The translations under genes were made by a program, and so were the position numbers. The notes under the pieces are model-generated. The model was given only the letters and a program-made list of their open reading frames with translations, searched no databases and was not told the origin of the DNA. From Halovenus sp. (GTDB lineage: Archaea; Halobacteriota; Halobacteria; Halobacteriales; Haloarculaceae): a stretch of 34,668 bases of DNA. Below, one piece after another: positions 1 through 8,093 of this stretch (the first letter of the stretch is position 1; each line of letters begins with the position of its first letter). Where the stretch lies: positions 1-34,668 of the forward strand of contig JAQCNM010000086.1 in the NCBI GenBank assembly GCA_028275025.1, read 5' to 3'.

Positions 1-19
1 CCGCCCCCGCTCCGACGCG

Positions 20-26
20 TTTAATC
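20..26 (+). promoter_or_regulatory. TATA-like element of the Lhr helicase gene
   Basis: TTTAATC lies 25-31 bases before the ATG at 51. This is the spacing expected for a haloarchaeal leaderless transcript, and no ribosome binding site is visible. It supports the ATG at 51 as the true start. Confidence 0.55.
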
Positions 27-50
27 ACCCGAATCCCCTACCGATGGTAG

Positions 51-2888
51 ATGAGTGACAGCGGACTCGCCGAGGGAGCGGCGGCGTTCACCGCGCTCGG
101 CACAGAGCTACGGGGGGCGCTCTCGAAACGGGGGTTCGAGACACCGACAGAGCCACAGCGCCGCGCGCTCCCGGCGCTTGCAGACGGTGAGAACGTCGTC
201 GTGGTCGCACCGACCGGGAGCGGCAAGACCGAGACGGCGATGCTCCCGGTGTTCGACTCGCTCGTGGGAGCCGACCGTCACGGTATCGGTGCGCTGTACA
301 TCACACCGCTGCGTGCGCTCAACCGGGATATGCGCGAGCGCCTGGAGTGGTGGGGTCAGACCCTGGACCTCGAGGTCGACGTCCGGCACGGCGACACGAC
401 CGACTACCAGCGCCAGAAGCAGGCAGAGGACCCACCGGACGTGCTCGTGACCACACCGGAGACCTTGCAGGCGATGTTCACCGGCAAGAAACTGCGGCGT
501 GCACTGGCGGATGTCGAGCACCTCGTCGTCGACGAGATTCACGAACTCGCGGTCTCCAAGCGAGGCGCACAGCTCGCGATCGGGATGGAGCGGTTGCGTG
601 CGCTCGCGGGACCGTTCCAGCGGGTCGGGCTGTCGGCGACGGTCGACGACCCCGGGGAGATCGGTGCACTCCTGACCGGTGACAGGCGGTGTTCGGTCGC
701 CGAGGTGTCGGTCGGGGCGGCCCTCGACATCGACGTGCGCTGTCCGGACGTCACCGACGAGGACGAGCGCCTCGGCCGGGAGCTGGTCACCGACAGCGAG
801 GTGGCGAGTCACGTCCGGGCTATCGACGAGGTGGTCGGGGCGAACGAGGCGACGCTCGTGTTCGTCAACACGCGCCAGACAGCAGAGGCACTCGGCTCCC
901 GGCTAAAGGAGTACGGCACCGACGTGGGTATCCACCACGGCTCACTGGCCAGGGACTCCCGGGTCGACGTGGAGTCACGGTTCAAACAGGGTGAACTCGA
1001 CGCCCTGTTGTGTACCTCCTCGATGGAACTGGGGATCGACGTCGGTCACGTCGACCACGTCGTCCAGTACAACAGTCCCCGGCAGGTCGCCCGTCTCCTC
1101 CAGCGGGTCGGGCGGGCGGGTCACCGCGAGGGTGACACCTCCTCGGGGACAATCGTCACGAGTCACCCCGACGACGTGCTCGAGTCACTCGTGGTCGCCC
1201 GACGGGCCCGCCGCGGGGCCGTCGAGCCGGCGACCATCCACCACGGGAGTCTCGACACCGTCGCAAACCAGATCGCCGGCCTGGTGATGGAGCGTGACGA
1301 GATTCAGGCCGCCCGGGCCTACGAACTCGTCACCCGGGCGTACCCGTTCCAGGACCTCGACGCCGAGACGTTCAAGCGAGTGGTCCAGGTGCTCGCCGAG
1401 AACCGCATCGTCTGGCTCGACGAGGAGGCAGACCGGCTGGAGAAGCGGGGCGGCACCTGGCAGTACTACTACCGCAATCTCTCGATGATCCCCGACGAGT
1501 CGACATACACCGTCGAGGACGTCGCGAGTGGGAGTCGGGTTGGGACCCTCGACGAACGGTTCGTGGTCAACTTCGCGGCCCCGGGTGAGGTGTTCGTCCA
1601 GCGCGGTGAGATGTGGCGTATCACCGAGATCGACGAGGAAGAGGAGACGGTGACAGTCTCGCCGATCGAGGACCCTGCCGGTGAGGTTCCCTCCTGGACC
1701 GGTCAGGAGATACCGGTCGCCCGCGAGGTGGCGGCCGGTGTGGGACAGTTACGCGAGGTCGCGGGTGCACAGCTCGAAACCGGCGCCACGCCGGACGCGG
1801 TTGCGCGTGACTGCTGTGGCCGGTACGGGGTCGACCCGGAGACGGTACTCTCGGGGCTCGAACAGCTCGACGAGCAGGTCGCGGGTGACCACCGCGTCCC
1901 GACCGACGAGACGATAACTGTCGAGTCCGGTGGCGGGTCGGTCGTCGTCAACGCCTGTCTGGGTCACAAGACAAACGAGACGCTCGGACGGCTACTCTCT
2001 GCGTTGCTCGGCCAGCGGGTCGGCGCGACCGTCGGCCTCGACGTCGACCCGTACCGCATCGAACTCGACGTGCCACGTGGCCTCCGGGCGAGTGATGCCG
2101 TTACCGTGCTGGAGGAGACCGACCCGGCACACGTCTGGGGGCTGGTCGAGCGCAGTCTGCGCAACGCAGACGCCCTGAAGTTCAAGCTCGCGCAGGTCGC
2201 GACCACGTTCGGCGCACTCAAGCCGTGGCGTGGCTCCAACCGGTTCGGCCGGAACCGCCTGCTCGACGCACTCGAGGGGACCCCAATCTACGACGAGGCG
2301 CTCCGGGAGCTCCGCCACGAGGAGCTAGCGGTCGAGAGTGCGGGCGACGTGCTCGCGGCGATTCAATCCGGGGAGCTGGCGGTCGAGGTGGTCCCGGAGC
2401 ACACGCCGATCGGAACCGGCGGGCGCAGCGCCGGTCAGGAGCTACTCACGCCCGAGAACGCCGACGCGAGTGTCATCAGCACCGTGAAAGACCGGCTCCA
2501 GAACGACCGCGTTATCCTGTTTTGCCTGCACTGTCAGGACTGGGAGCGAACGACGACAGTCAAACGGGTATCCGACCAGCCGGGGTGTCCGGAGTGTGAC
2601 TCGACTCGCGTCGCCGCGCTCAACCCCTGGGACGAGGAGACGGTCGCGGCCGTCCGGTCTCCAGAAAAGGACGAGGAACAGGAGCGTCGCACACGACGGG
2701 CCTACCGGGCGGCGAGTCTGGTCCAGAGCCACGGCAAACAGGCCGTCATCGCACTCGCCGCCCGCGGGGTCGGCCCACAGAACGCCGCCCGCATCATCAA
2801 CAAGCTCCGCGAGGACGAGACCGAGTTCTACCGCGACATCCTCACCCGCGAGCGGGAGTACGCCCGCACCCGCTCGTTCTGGGACTGA
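51..2888 (+). CDS. lhr: Lhr-type DEAD/DEAH superfamily 2 helicase
   Basis: A 945-residue ATP-dependent helicase, expected to unwind or remodel DNA or RNA-DNA structures during repair. Two RecA-like domains fill the first 400 residues: Walker A APTGSGKT (53-60), DEIH box (161-164), SAT (195-197) and the motif VI segment QRVGRAGHR (351-359). After these come the long winged-helix and beta-rich regions typical of Lhr proteins. The C-terminal part adds a zinc ribbon, C825-x2-C828 and C846-x2-C849. The last 60 residues include GVGPQNAARIINKLR, resembling a helix-hairpin-helix. ATG 51 sits correctly behind a TATA-like element. The next gene starts 42 bases downstream and may be co-transcribed. The family call is firm; the precise archaeal Lhr subgroup is not resolved. 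Confidence 0.93.
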   Translation: MSDSGLAEGAAAFTALGTELRGALSKRGFETPTEPQRRALPALADGENVVVVAPTGSGKTETAMLPVFDSLVGADRHGIGALYITPLRALNRDMRERLEWWGQTLDLEVDVRHGDTTDYQRQKQAEDPPDVLVTTPETLQAMFTGKKLRRALADVEHLVVDEIHELAVSKRGAQLAIGMERLRALAGPFQRVGLSATVDDPGEIGALLTGDRRCSVAEVSVGAALDIDVRCPDVTDEDERLGRELVTDSEVASHVRAIDEVVGANEATLVFVNTRQTAEALGSRLKEYGTDVGIHHGSLARDSRVDVESRFKQGELDALLCTSSMELGIDVGHVDHVVQYNSPRQVARLLQRVGRAGHREGDTSSGTIVTSHPDDVLESLVVARRARRGAVEPATIHHGSLDTVANQIAGLVMERDEIQAARAYELVTRAYPFQDLDAETFKRVVQVLAENRIVWLDEEADRLEKRGGTWQYYYRNLSMIPDESTYTVEDVASGSRVGTLDERFVVNFAAPGEVFVQRGEMWRITEIDEEEETVTVSPIEDPAGEVPSWTGQEIPVAREVAAGVGQLREVAGAQLETGATPDAVARDCCGRYGVDPETVLSGLEQLDEQVAGDHRVPTDETITVESGGGSVVVNACLGHKTNETLGRLLSALLGQRVGATVGLDVDPYRIELDVPRGLRASDAVTVLEETDPAHVWGLVERSLRNADALKFKLAQVATTFGALKPWRGSNRFGRNRLLDALEGTPIYDEALRELRHEELAVESAGDVLAAIQSGELAVEVVPEHTPIGTGGRSAGQELLTPENADASVISTVKDRLQNDRVILFCLHCQDWERTTTVKRVSDQPGCPECDSTRVAALNPWDEETVAAVRSPEKDEEQERRTRRAYRAASLVQSHGKQAVIALAARGVGPQNAARIINKLREDETEFYRDILTREREYARTRSFWD

Positions 2889-2930
2889 CCACCACAACCC
2901 TCATGTCCGGACCCCGCGTGACCTGTTGGC

Positions 2931-3602
2931 ATGCCGTCCACTATCGTTCACCTGGCGCTCGCGGGACTGCTCGCCGCGGCACTGCTCGGTCGCGCCCTCG
3001 ACAAGCGGTCACTGGGGGTCGTTCTGGGGGCCGTACTCGTTATCGACCTCGACTCGTTTATCGACCTCGTCGCCCCGTACGGACACCGGGTGGTGTTTCA
3101 CAATCTCGTGCTCCCGGCTGCCGCTGGTGGGCTCGTGCTCGCCGACGTCTACCTCCGCGAGCACTCATACATCCTCGACCGCTGGGGCTCGTGGGGGTAC
3201 CGGGTCGCCTGGGTGACGGTTCTGTGCTACGTTGTCGCCGGTGTGTTGCTCGACCTGACCGACGGTGTCCTCAATCTCTTCTGGCCGCTCCACGACCAGT
3301 TCTACGCACTCGAGGGCTCCATCGAACTCTCGGACCAGCGTGGTCTCGTCCAGACGTTCGTCGACCTGAGCGGTGGCGGTGGAGCGCCGACGCCGGAGGC
3401 TGTCGGCACGACCGAGGATGTCGATATTACGACGGGTGTCGACCCCGGTCAACCCGACACACCCGAGGAGGACCCCGAGCGGGTGTTCCCCGTTATCGGC
3501 TCCACGTGGGAGCTTCTCCTCTTTCTCACCGGGACTGCCGTGACAGTCACACGCCTCTCACTCCCCACACTGCCGGATGACAGTGCAGACAGCCGCGAGT
3601 GA
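2931..3602 (+). CDS. Membrane-bound metal-dependent hydrolase, DUF457/YdjM-like
   Basis: A 223-residue membrane protein. The N-terminus MPSTIVHLALAG places a histidine at position 7 just ahead of the first hydrophobic segment. This is followed by an acidic DLDSFIDL segment and by HRVVFHN, the scattered His/Asp pattern of the DUF457/YdjM family of putative membrane metal-dependent hydrolases. About four hydrophobic segments are visible, one near the C-terminus. An acidic, low-complexity stretch around residues 150-185 probably lies outside the membrane. The substrate is unknown. The gene starts 42 bases after the helicase stop on the same strand and converges on the methyltransferase at 3692. 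Confidence 0.75.
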   Translation: MPSTIVHLALAGLLAAALLGRALDKRSLGVVLGAVLVIDLDSFIDLVAPYGHRVVFHNLVLPAAAGGLVLADVYLREHSYILDRWGSWGYRVAWVTVLCYVVAGVLLDLTDGVLNLFWPLHDQFYALEGSIELSDQRGLVQTFVDLSGGGGAPTPEAVGTTEDVDITTGVDPGQPDTPEEDPERVFPVIGSTWELLLFLTGTAVTVTRLSLPTLPDDSADSRE

Positions 3603-3647
3603 CTGTGCCGACTCCTTTCGGGAGCAGGGCCGGCTACACCGTCGACA

Positions 3648-3673
3648 TCCTCCCCGCCCCGAACGGCGAGGAG
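3648..3673. terminator. GC-rich hairpin between convergent genes
   Basis: TCCTCCCCGCC pairs imperfectly with GGCGAGGA across a short loop. It lies between two convergent genes, so a role in transcription termination is possible. A smaller CTCC/GGAG hairpin is at about 3612-3624. Its resemblance to insertion-sequence ends is discussed in the findings. Confidence 0.35.
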
Positions 3674-3691
3674 TCCCACGGCACCGCACCG

Positions 3692-4306
3692 CTAGAGTAA
3701 CTCCGCAAGAAAAAACGGTTTCTCGCTGTCCTCGGTGGTCGGGTCGTGGACGTTCCAGACCCCTCGGAGGTCGAACCCACAGCCCCGCAGTGTCTGACGT
3801 GTCGCCTCGGAACCCGCCATCGACCAGCGCATCTCCGTGCCGCTGCCCAGCCAGTCCGGGTTCGAACCGCACCAGGCCTCCTCGCCTTCGGTGACCAGCA
3901 GCGTGCCCCCGGGCCGGAGCACCCGCGCGAACTCCGCGAGCACGGTCCGGTGGTCGGACAACGGAACGTGGATCAGCGAGTACAGCGCGGCCACGGCGTC
4001 GAAGCTATCGGCTCCGAACGGGAGGCTGGTCATGTCACCCCTGACGAGTGCCCCCGCGACACGGCCTCGGGCCAGCCCGAGCTGTTCCCGGGAGAAGTCC
4101 AGCCCGACACCGGCCGCTCCCGCGGCGACCAGCGGGGCGTCACCCGCCCCACAGCCGGCCGACAGCAGGCGACCGTCCCCGAGTTCATCGCAGAACCGTT
4201 CAACCGGCTCCGGCACCCGCCCGTCGTGGGCGTCGTCGGCATACTGTTCGACGTACGTCTCGGCCATCTCGTCGTACGCACGCTGCACGGCACGGCGGTC
4301 GTCCAT
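3692..4306 (-). CDS. Class I SAM-dependent methyltransferase
   Basis: A 204-residue methyltransferase. Motif I reads LLSAGCGAGD, followed by GVGLDFS (motif II), then GDMTSLPFGADSFD and a LRPGGTLLV strand. This is the small-molecule methyltransferase layout (Methyltransf_11/25 type). The ORF track extends 104 residues further upstream, but that part is Arg/Ser/Cys-rich and lies inside the DUF418 gene in another frame. The ATG at 4306 begins the recognisable sequence MDDRRAVQRAYDEMAETY and has a TATA-like element 24-31 bases upstream. The substrate cannot be inferred. The gene lies 25 bases downstream of DUF418 on the same strand, but it seems to have its own promoter. Confidence 0.85.
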   Translation of the reverse strand: MDDRRAVQRAYDEMAETYVEQYADDAHDGRVPEPVERFCDELGDGRLLSAGCGAGDAPLVAAGAAGVGLDFSREQLGLARGRVAGALVRGDMTSLPFGADSFDAVAALYSLIHVPLSDHRTVLAEFARVLRPGGTLLVTEGEEAWCGSNPDWLGSGTEMRWSMAGSEATRQTLRGCGFDLRGVWNVHDPTTEDSEKPFFLAELL

Positions 4307-4329
4307 GGAATCGGTTGCCCGGGCAGACA

Positions 4330-4337
4330 GATTAATC
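4330..4337 (-). promoter_or_regulatory. TATA-like element of the methyltransferase gene
   Basis: The palindromic GATTAATC sits 24-31 bases upstream of the ATG at 4306. Copies of GTTGCCCGGG flank it at 4314-4323 and 4340-4349. It overlaps the 3' end of the DUF418 gene. Confidence 0.5.
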
Positions 4338-5540
4338 CTGTTGCCCGGGGCGACGTAGGGGCTGTTTCTCCCCGTAGGTGAGTGTCCGCCAGAGCCACTC
4401 CACTGGGCCGAAAGAAAAGACCCGGAGCCACAGCACCGACAGGAGCACCTGCACCACCCAGAACACGACGACCATCCCCAGAGCCGTCGCCCGGTCGACC
4501 GACCCGAACAGGCCGAACCCGTGGCCGTAGAACACCGTCGTCGCGACGACCGTCTGGAGCAGGTAGTTGCTGAAGGCGGTGCGACCAACAGCCGCGAGCG
4601 CACGCGAGAGCGGCCCACGAGGTCGCCACCGGGCGTACAGCGAGACGAGGCCGACGTAGCCGCCGGCGACTAAGAAGCTCCCCCAGTAGTTGAACTGCTG
4701 CCAGTAAAGCGCCGCCCCGGCGCTCCAGTTCCGGGACTCGATGTACAGGACCCCGAGCAGGACAACGGCGACACCGAGGAGCCCACCGGCGACGAGGCGG
4801 TAGTAGAACCCGGTCGACCGCTCGCCGGTCAGCACACCCCACCGGTACAGCGCCATCCCGAGCAACACTGTGCCGCCGATCCGCCAGAACGAGCCCCCGA
4901 TGAAGCCGACTGTTTGCCGTCGGACCGCGGCCGGCAGGCGGTGGTCGAACTGCTCCAGCCAGCCGCTGCGGTAGGTGGCTACCTCGCTCTGGAGTGTCGC
5001 GGCCGCTGGCTCCCACTGGTCGGCAACTGCCTCACCCCCCATCGTCACACCCGCGAGTAGTTCGAGCGCCGACGGCACGGCAAGGAAGAGTAGACCGAGC
5101 TTTGCCTGTGTCAGCGGCTCCCGGTTTCTGAGCCCGACCAGGACGAGTCCACAGAGCGCGTACGGGACGAGGATATCGCCGTACCAGAACAGGTAGGCGT
5201 GTGCCAGCCCGATGACCAGTAGCCATCCGGTCCGGCGGTAGTGTAGACGGACACCGGTCTCGTCGGTCTCTTTTTTCTCGATGAACAACACGATACCGAG
5301 ACCGAACAGCGCCGAGAAGAGCGTGATGAACTTCAGTTCGGCAAACAGGTGACCGGCGAGCCAACTCCAGTAGTTCAATCCGGTGAACTCACCGTACACG
5401 TTCGGGTTTGTCAGTGTCAACTCGGGCATCGAGAACACCCGGACGTTGATGACCAGGATTCCGAGAACGGCGACACCCCGGAGCACGTCGAGACTCACGA
5501 TCCGCTCCGAGGGTGGTGTCGGACCCGTGTCGTCAGTCAC
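4332..5540 (-). CDS. DUF418 family multi-pass membrane protein
   Basis: A 402-residue integral membrane protein. The N-terminal signature SLDVLRGVAVLGILVINV and the C-terminal segment GPVEWLWRTLTYG are hallmarks of DUF418 (YeiB-like) proteins. Ten or so hydrophobic segments lie between. Members are usually described as putative transporters or acyltransferase-like membrane proteins; the function is not established. The track begins at a TTG (5570). I prefer the GTG at 5540 (VTDDTGPTPP), which leaves the usual short polar leader before the first signature. The start is uncertain by 10 residues. Confidence 0.87.
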   Translation of the reverse strand: MTDDTGPTPPSERIVSLDVLRGVAVLGILVINVRVFSMPELTLTNPNVYGEFTGLNYWSWLAGHLFAELKFITLFSALFGLGIVLFIEKKETDETGVRLHYRRTGWLLVIGLAHAYLFWYGDILVPYALCGLVLVGLRNREPLTQAKLGLLFLAVPSALELLAGVTMGGEAVADQWEPAAATLQSEVATYRSGWLEQFDHRLPAAVRRQTVGFIGGSFWRIGGTVLLGMALYRWGVLTGERSTGFYYRLVAGGLLGVAVVLLGVLYIESRNWSAGAALYWQQFNYWGSFLVAGGYVGLVSLYARWRPRGPLSRALAAVGRTAFSNYLLQTVVATTVFYGHGFGLFGSVDRATALGMVVVFWVVQVLLSVLWLRVFSFGPVEWLWRTLTYGEKQPLRRPGQQD

Positions 5541-5637
5541 ACAGTCTCTATTGAGGGACGGACAGCGCAATAGCGTTGTGGTTCGACCGGCCCAGGTCGT
5601 GCAGACACCTCCGGTCCCGGTGTGTTCCCCACGGCCA

Positions 5638-6111
5638 CTACCCCCTGACGACCACCACCTCCGGGTTGCCCCGCTCGTCGACCAGCTCCCCGCCGGAGGG
5701 TGGTATCAGTTCGATATCGAGCGTGCCACGGGTCTGGCCGTCACGAAAGTCTGTTCTCGCGGTGGCATCGGCCCCGGCGGTGTCGATACCGAGTGTCACC
5801 GCCGCGGTGTCGCCGGTCTGGAGATCGACCGGCCCGTTCGCCAGCGGGAGCGACCCGCCGGTCACCAGCAGTTGTGCGTTCTCGACCGGTTGCCCCTCCT
5901 CCGTGACGACGGTCAGTGTCACCGTGTCCGTCTCCCCGAGAACGATCAGTTCGTCGCTCACCTCGAGGGTCAGCTCTGTCGTCCCGACGTCGTCGAACTC
6001 GGCGAGCATCCCCATCATCACTCCGAGTGCGGTGACACCGACGGCGACAGCCACGACGAGTCGGACGGGCAACCCCTCGATACCGCGCTCGTCCGTCCAC
6101 AGACCGGTCAT
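5638..6111 (-). CDS. Pilin-like anchored protein with Ig-like domain (DUF7382-type)
   Basis: A 157-residue protein. The N-terminus RGIEGLPVRLVVAVAVGV followed by more hydrophobic residues resembles an archaeal type IV pilin-like signal, here an uncleaved or PibD-type anchor. The rest is a beta-rich extracellular domain (roughly residues 45-150, with TVTLTVVTEEGQPVENAQ and LVTGGSLPLANG) of the carboxypeptidase-regulatory or Ig-like kind. From memory, this architecture matches haloarchaeal proteins labelled DUF7382. It is probably exposed on the cell surface. It is divergent from another small anchored protein at 6186, and both may belong to a surface-structure gene set. The ATG at 6111 has a TATA-like element 25-32 bases upstream. 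Confidence 0.7.
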   Translation of the reverse strand: MTGLWTDERGIEGLPVRLVVAVAVGVTALGVMMGMLAEFDDVGTTELTLEVSDELIVLGETDTVTLTVVTEEGQPVENAQLLVTGGSLPLANGPVDLQTGDTAAVTLGIDTAGADATARTDFRDGQTRGTLDIELIPPSGGELVDERGNPEVVVVRG

Positions 6112-6135
6112 ACGCCGGGTGGTCCGGCGCTCGTA

Positions 6136-6143
6136 GATAAATC
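6136..6143 (-). promoter_or_regulatory. TATA-like element in the divergent 6111/6186 spacer
   Basis: GATTTATC on the minus strand lies 25-32 bases before the ATG at 6111. The same AT-rich patch (TAGATAAATC) is 43-50 bases before the GTG at 6186, so it might serve both directions. Confidence 0.45.
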
Positions 6144-6185
6144 CTCGTACCAGGGTTCAAACCGTGTGCCGCGACCACGGTCCGT

Positions 6186-6647
6186 GTGCTCCGGTACGTT
6201 CTCGCGGTTCTGCTGACGGTGGCGGTGCTCGGGGTCGCGGTGGTGGCTGTCGACCACGGGACGGCGGTCCGTGGGGAGCGACAGGCTGTCGCCGCTGTCG
6301 CGGCTCTCGACACCGCCGCCGTCGACCTCTACGAGAACGAGGCGCTCGCTCTCGCCGGCGGCCACCCGCCCCGGCGCGCTGTCGAGGTGACACTCCCCGG
6401 GGCGGGCTACACCAGTGCCCCGGCCGAGCACATCAGCTTCGAGCGCGTGCCGGAACAGCCCCACACGCGGGTCACCTACCGGATCTCCGGACGGGCCAAA
6501 CGGAGGCGTGTCGTGGACGCACCGCTCGTCCGGGCCGGTGAGAGCCGGTTCCGACTCGACGGGGTTACCGGGCCGGTGACGCTAGTCCTCAGGCTCGTCC
6601 CCGACGACGACGGTCGGCCGGTGGTCTCGGTCACGGTCGACCGCTGA
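6186..6647 (+). CDS. Small membrane-anchored haloarchaeal protein (DUF7311-like)
   Basis: A 153-residue protein starting with GTG. Residues 2-22 (LRYVLAVLLTVAVLGVAVVAV) form one hydrophobic segment, either a signal anchor or a pseudopilin-like N-terminus. The remaining Arg- and Asp-rich part is predicted to be extracytoplasmic and beta-rich. It resembles the haloarchaeal DUF7311 proteins that often sit in type IV pilus-like gene clusters, but no pilus ATPase or PilC gene is present here. The neighbouring divergent gene is also pilin-like, which fits a surface role. The function is unknown. Confidence 0.65.
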   Translation: MLRYVLAVLLTVAVLGVAVVAVDHGTAVRGERQAVAAVAALDTAAVDLYENEALALAGGHPPRRAVEVTLPGAGYTSAPAEHISFERVPEQPHTRVTYRISGRAKRRRVVDAPLVRAGESRFRLDGVTGPVTLVLRLVPDDDGRPVVSVTVDR

Positions 6648-6662
6648 CACGGTGTCGGCCCG

Positions 6663-6695
6663 GGTTTCGTGGCAAGTAGCGCACCGACCGAAACC
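6663..6695. promoter_or_regulatory. Inverted repeat next to the aceB promoter
   Basis: GGTTTCG (6663-6669) and its exact reverse complement CGAAACC (6689-6695) are separated by 19 bases. They abut the AT-rich element CCTAAAAC (6694-6701), which is 29-36 bases before the aceB ATG. This arrangement is typical of an operator beside a TATA/BRE region. Confidence 0.4.
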
Positions 6696-6729
6696 TAAAA
6701 CAGTCGCTCCACCGACGTTCTGGGTGTAG

Positions 6730-8034
6730 ATGAGTATCGACGAGCGCACACACGACAGAACGTTTGTCCGGACGTTTTTCACCTCGCCGACGGCGGTGGA
6801 AGGCGAGACCGACTCGGCGACGATGCTCCGGAGTGCCGCACAGCTACGCGGGATGCAGGCTCCGGACGTGTGGGTCCCCGACAACGAGGACGCGACGGCC
6901 CCCTCGATGCGCGACGAGGGGGTAGAGAACGTCGTCTCGGTCGTTGCCGAGCACGGCGCCGGGTTCCCCGGCGAGATTCACCCGCGTGTCGTCTGGCACC
7001 GTGACCACCCCGGCACCCGGTACCGCGGGTTCGAACACATGCGCCGGATAACCGACCCCGAGCGAGGCGCTGTCGAACACATCGACGGGTTCGTTATCCC
7101 AGAGGTCGGCGGAATCGACGACTGGAAGAAAGCTGACGAGTTTCTCACCATCGTCGAACACGAGCACGGACTCGAACCTGGGGGTATCGCGATGTCGGTG
7201 ATCGTCGAGAGCGCGGCGGCCGAACTGGCGATGGGGCGGCTCCGCGAGGCGATGGGCAACCCGTCGAACAACCTCGAACGGCTGTTCTTGCTCGTCGACG
7301 GCGAGGTGGACTACACGAAAGACATGCGAGCGATCACACCGACGGGGGAGCTTCCGTCGTGGCCGGAGCTCCGGCACAACACCGCCCGGGCGGCCAGTGC
7401 TGCCGGTCTCATCGCGGTCGACGGCCCGTACGACGACATCCGTGACGTCGACGGCTACCGGACCCGGATGACCGACAACCAGGCAAAGGGGATGCTCGGA
7501 ATCTGGGCGCTCACACCCGGTCAGGTCGTCGAGGCGAACCGGGGGCCGCTCCCGCCGGCGGAGGGCTCCTGGCTGCTCTCGACCGGCGACGACGAGACGA
7601 CGCTCGAAACTGTCGACGGCACACAGGTCTACACCGGCGACCGCGTCTCGCTCGCGGAGCAGGCCGACGGCTACCGGCTGACGGTCGCCGGCAACAGCCA
7701 GACCCTCGACGAGGCGGCGCTCCGCGAGGAACTGCTCGATCTCGTTGCATACGTTCCGAGTCTGGGTGACATCGTCGACTCGATGGAGGAGTTCGAGGCC
7801 GCAAAGGCGGCCGGAAAGGGTGCCATCGCGATGACCCGGTCGGCGACGCTTTGCATCGACGGTGTCGAGATCGATATCAGCGCAGACCGGATGTGGGACG
7901 AGGCGACCTACCAGGCGCTACAGACGCCGATTACCCTGTTTCAAGACGTCTACGAGCACCGCCCCGACCAGCACGACGACCTCGCAGAGCTGTACGGGGA
8001 GCGGGTTCTCGAGCGGGCGACAAACGTCGGGTGA
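6730..8034 (+). CDS. aceB: Malate synthase, haloarchaeal type
   Basis: A 434-residue malate synthase. It condenses glyoxylate with acetyl-CoA to give malate in the glyoxylate bypass, or in the methylaspartate cycle of some haloarchaea. The length and sequence (WVPDNEDATAPSMRDEG, FPGEIHPRVVWHRD, FVIPEVGGIDDWKKADEF) match the short haloarchaeal isoform described from Haloferax volcanii, which is distinct from bacterial A and G types. The Glu/Asp pair in the first motif and the Arg in the second are likely magnesium and substrate residues. The start ATG follows an AT-rich element and an inverted repeat. Isocitrate lyase, adjacent in Haloferax, is not in this window. Confidence 0.95.
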   Translation: MSIDERTHDRTFVRTFFTSPTAVEGETDSATMLRSAAQLRGMQAPDVWVPDNEDATAPSMRDEGVENVVSVVAEHGAGFPGEIHPRVVWHRDHPGTRYRGFEHMRRITDPERGAVEHIDGFVIPEVGGIDDWKKADEFLTIVEHEHGLEPGGIAMSVIVESAAAELAMGRLREAMGNPSNNLERLFLLVDGEVDYTKDMRAITPTGELPSWPELRHNTARAASAAGLIAVDGPYDDIRDVDGYRTRMTDNQAKGMLGIWALTPGQVVEANRGPLPPAEGSWLLSTGDDETTLETVDGTQVYTGDRVSLAEQADGYRLTVAGNSQTLDEAALREELLDLVAYVPSLGDIVDSMEEFEAAKAAGKGAIAMTRSATLCIDGVEIDISADRMWDEATYQALQTPITLFQDVYEHRPDQHDDLAELYGERVLERATNVG

Positions 8035-8093
8035 CCCGGGCGACGGGCAGGCCAGACCGTGAGCCGTAAGCCCCGGGACGCCGAAACCAGGGT

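Noticed and set aside
3692-4618. 308-residue version of the methyltransferase
   Set aside because: The first 104 residues are Cys/Arg/Ser-rich and overlap the DUF418 gene out of frame; a good promoter lies before ATG 4306.
5383-6216. 277-residue plus-strand ORF over DUF418 and pilin-like genes
   Set aside because: It spans two real minus-strand genes and their spacer; its composition is typical of a shadow frame.
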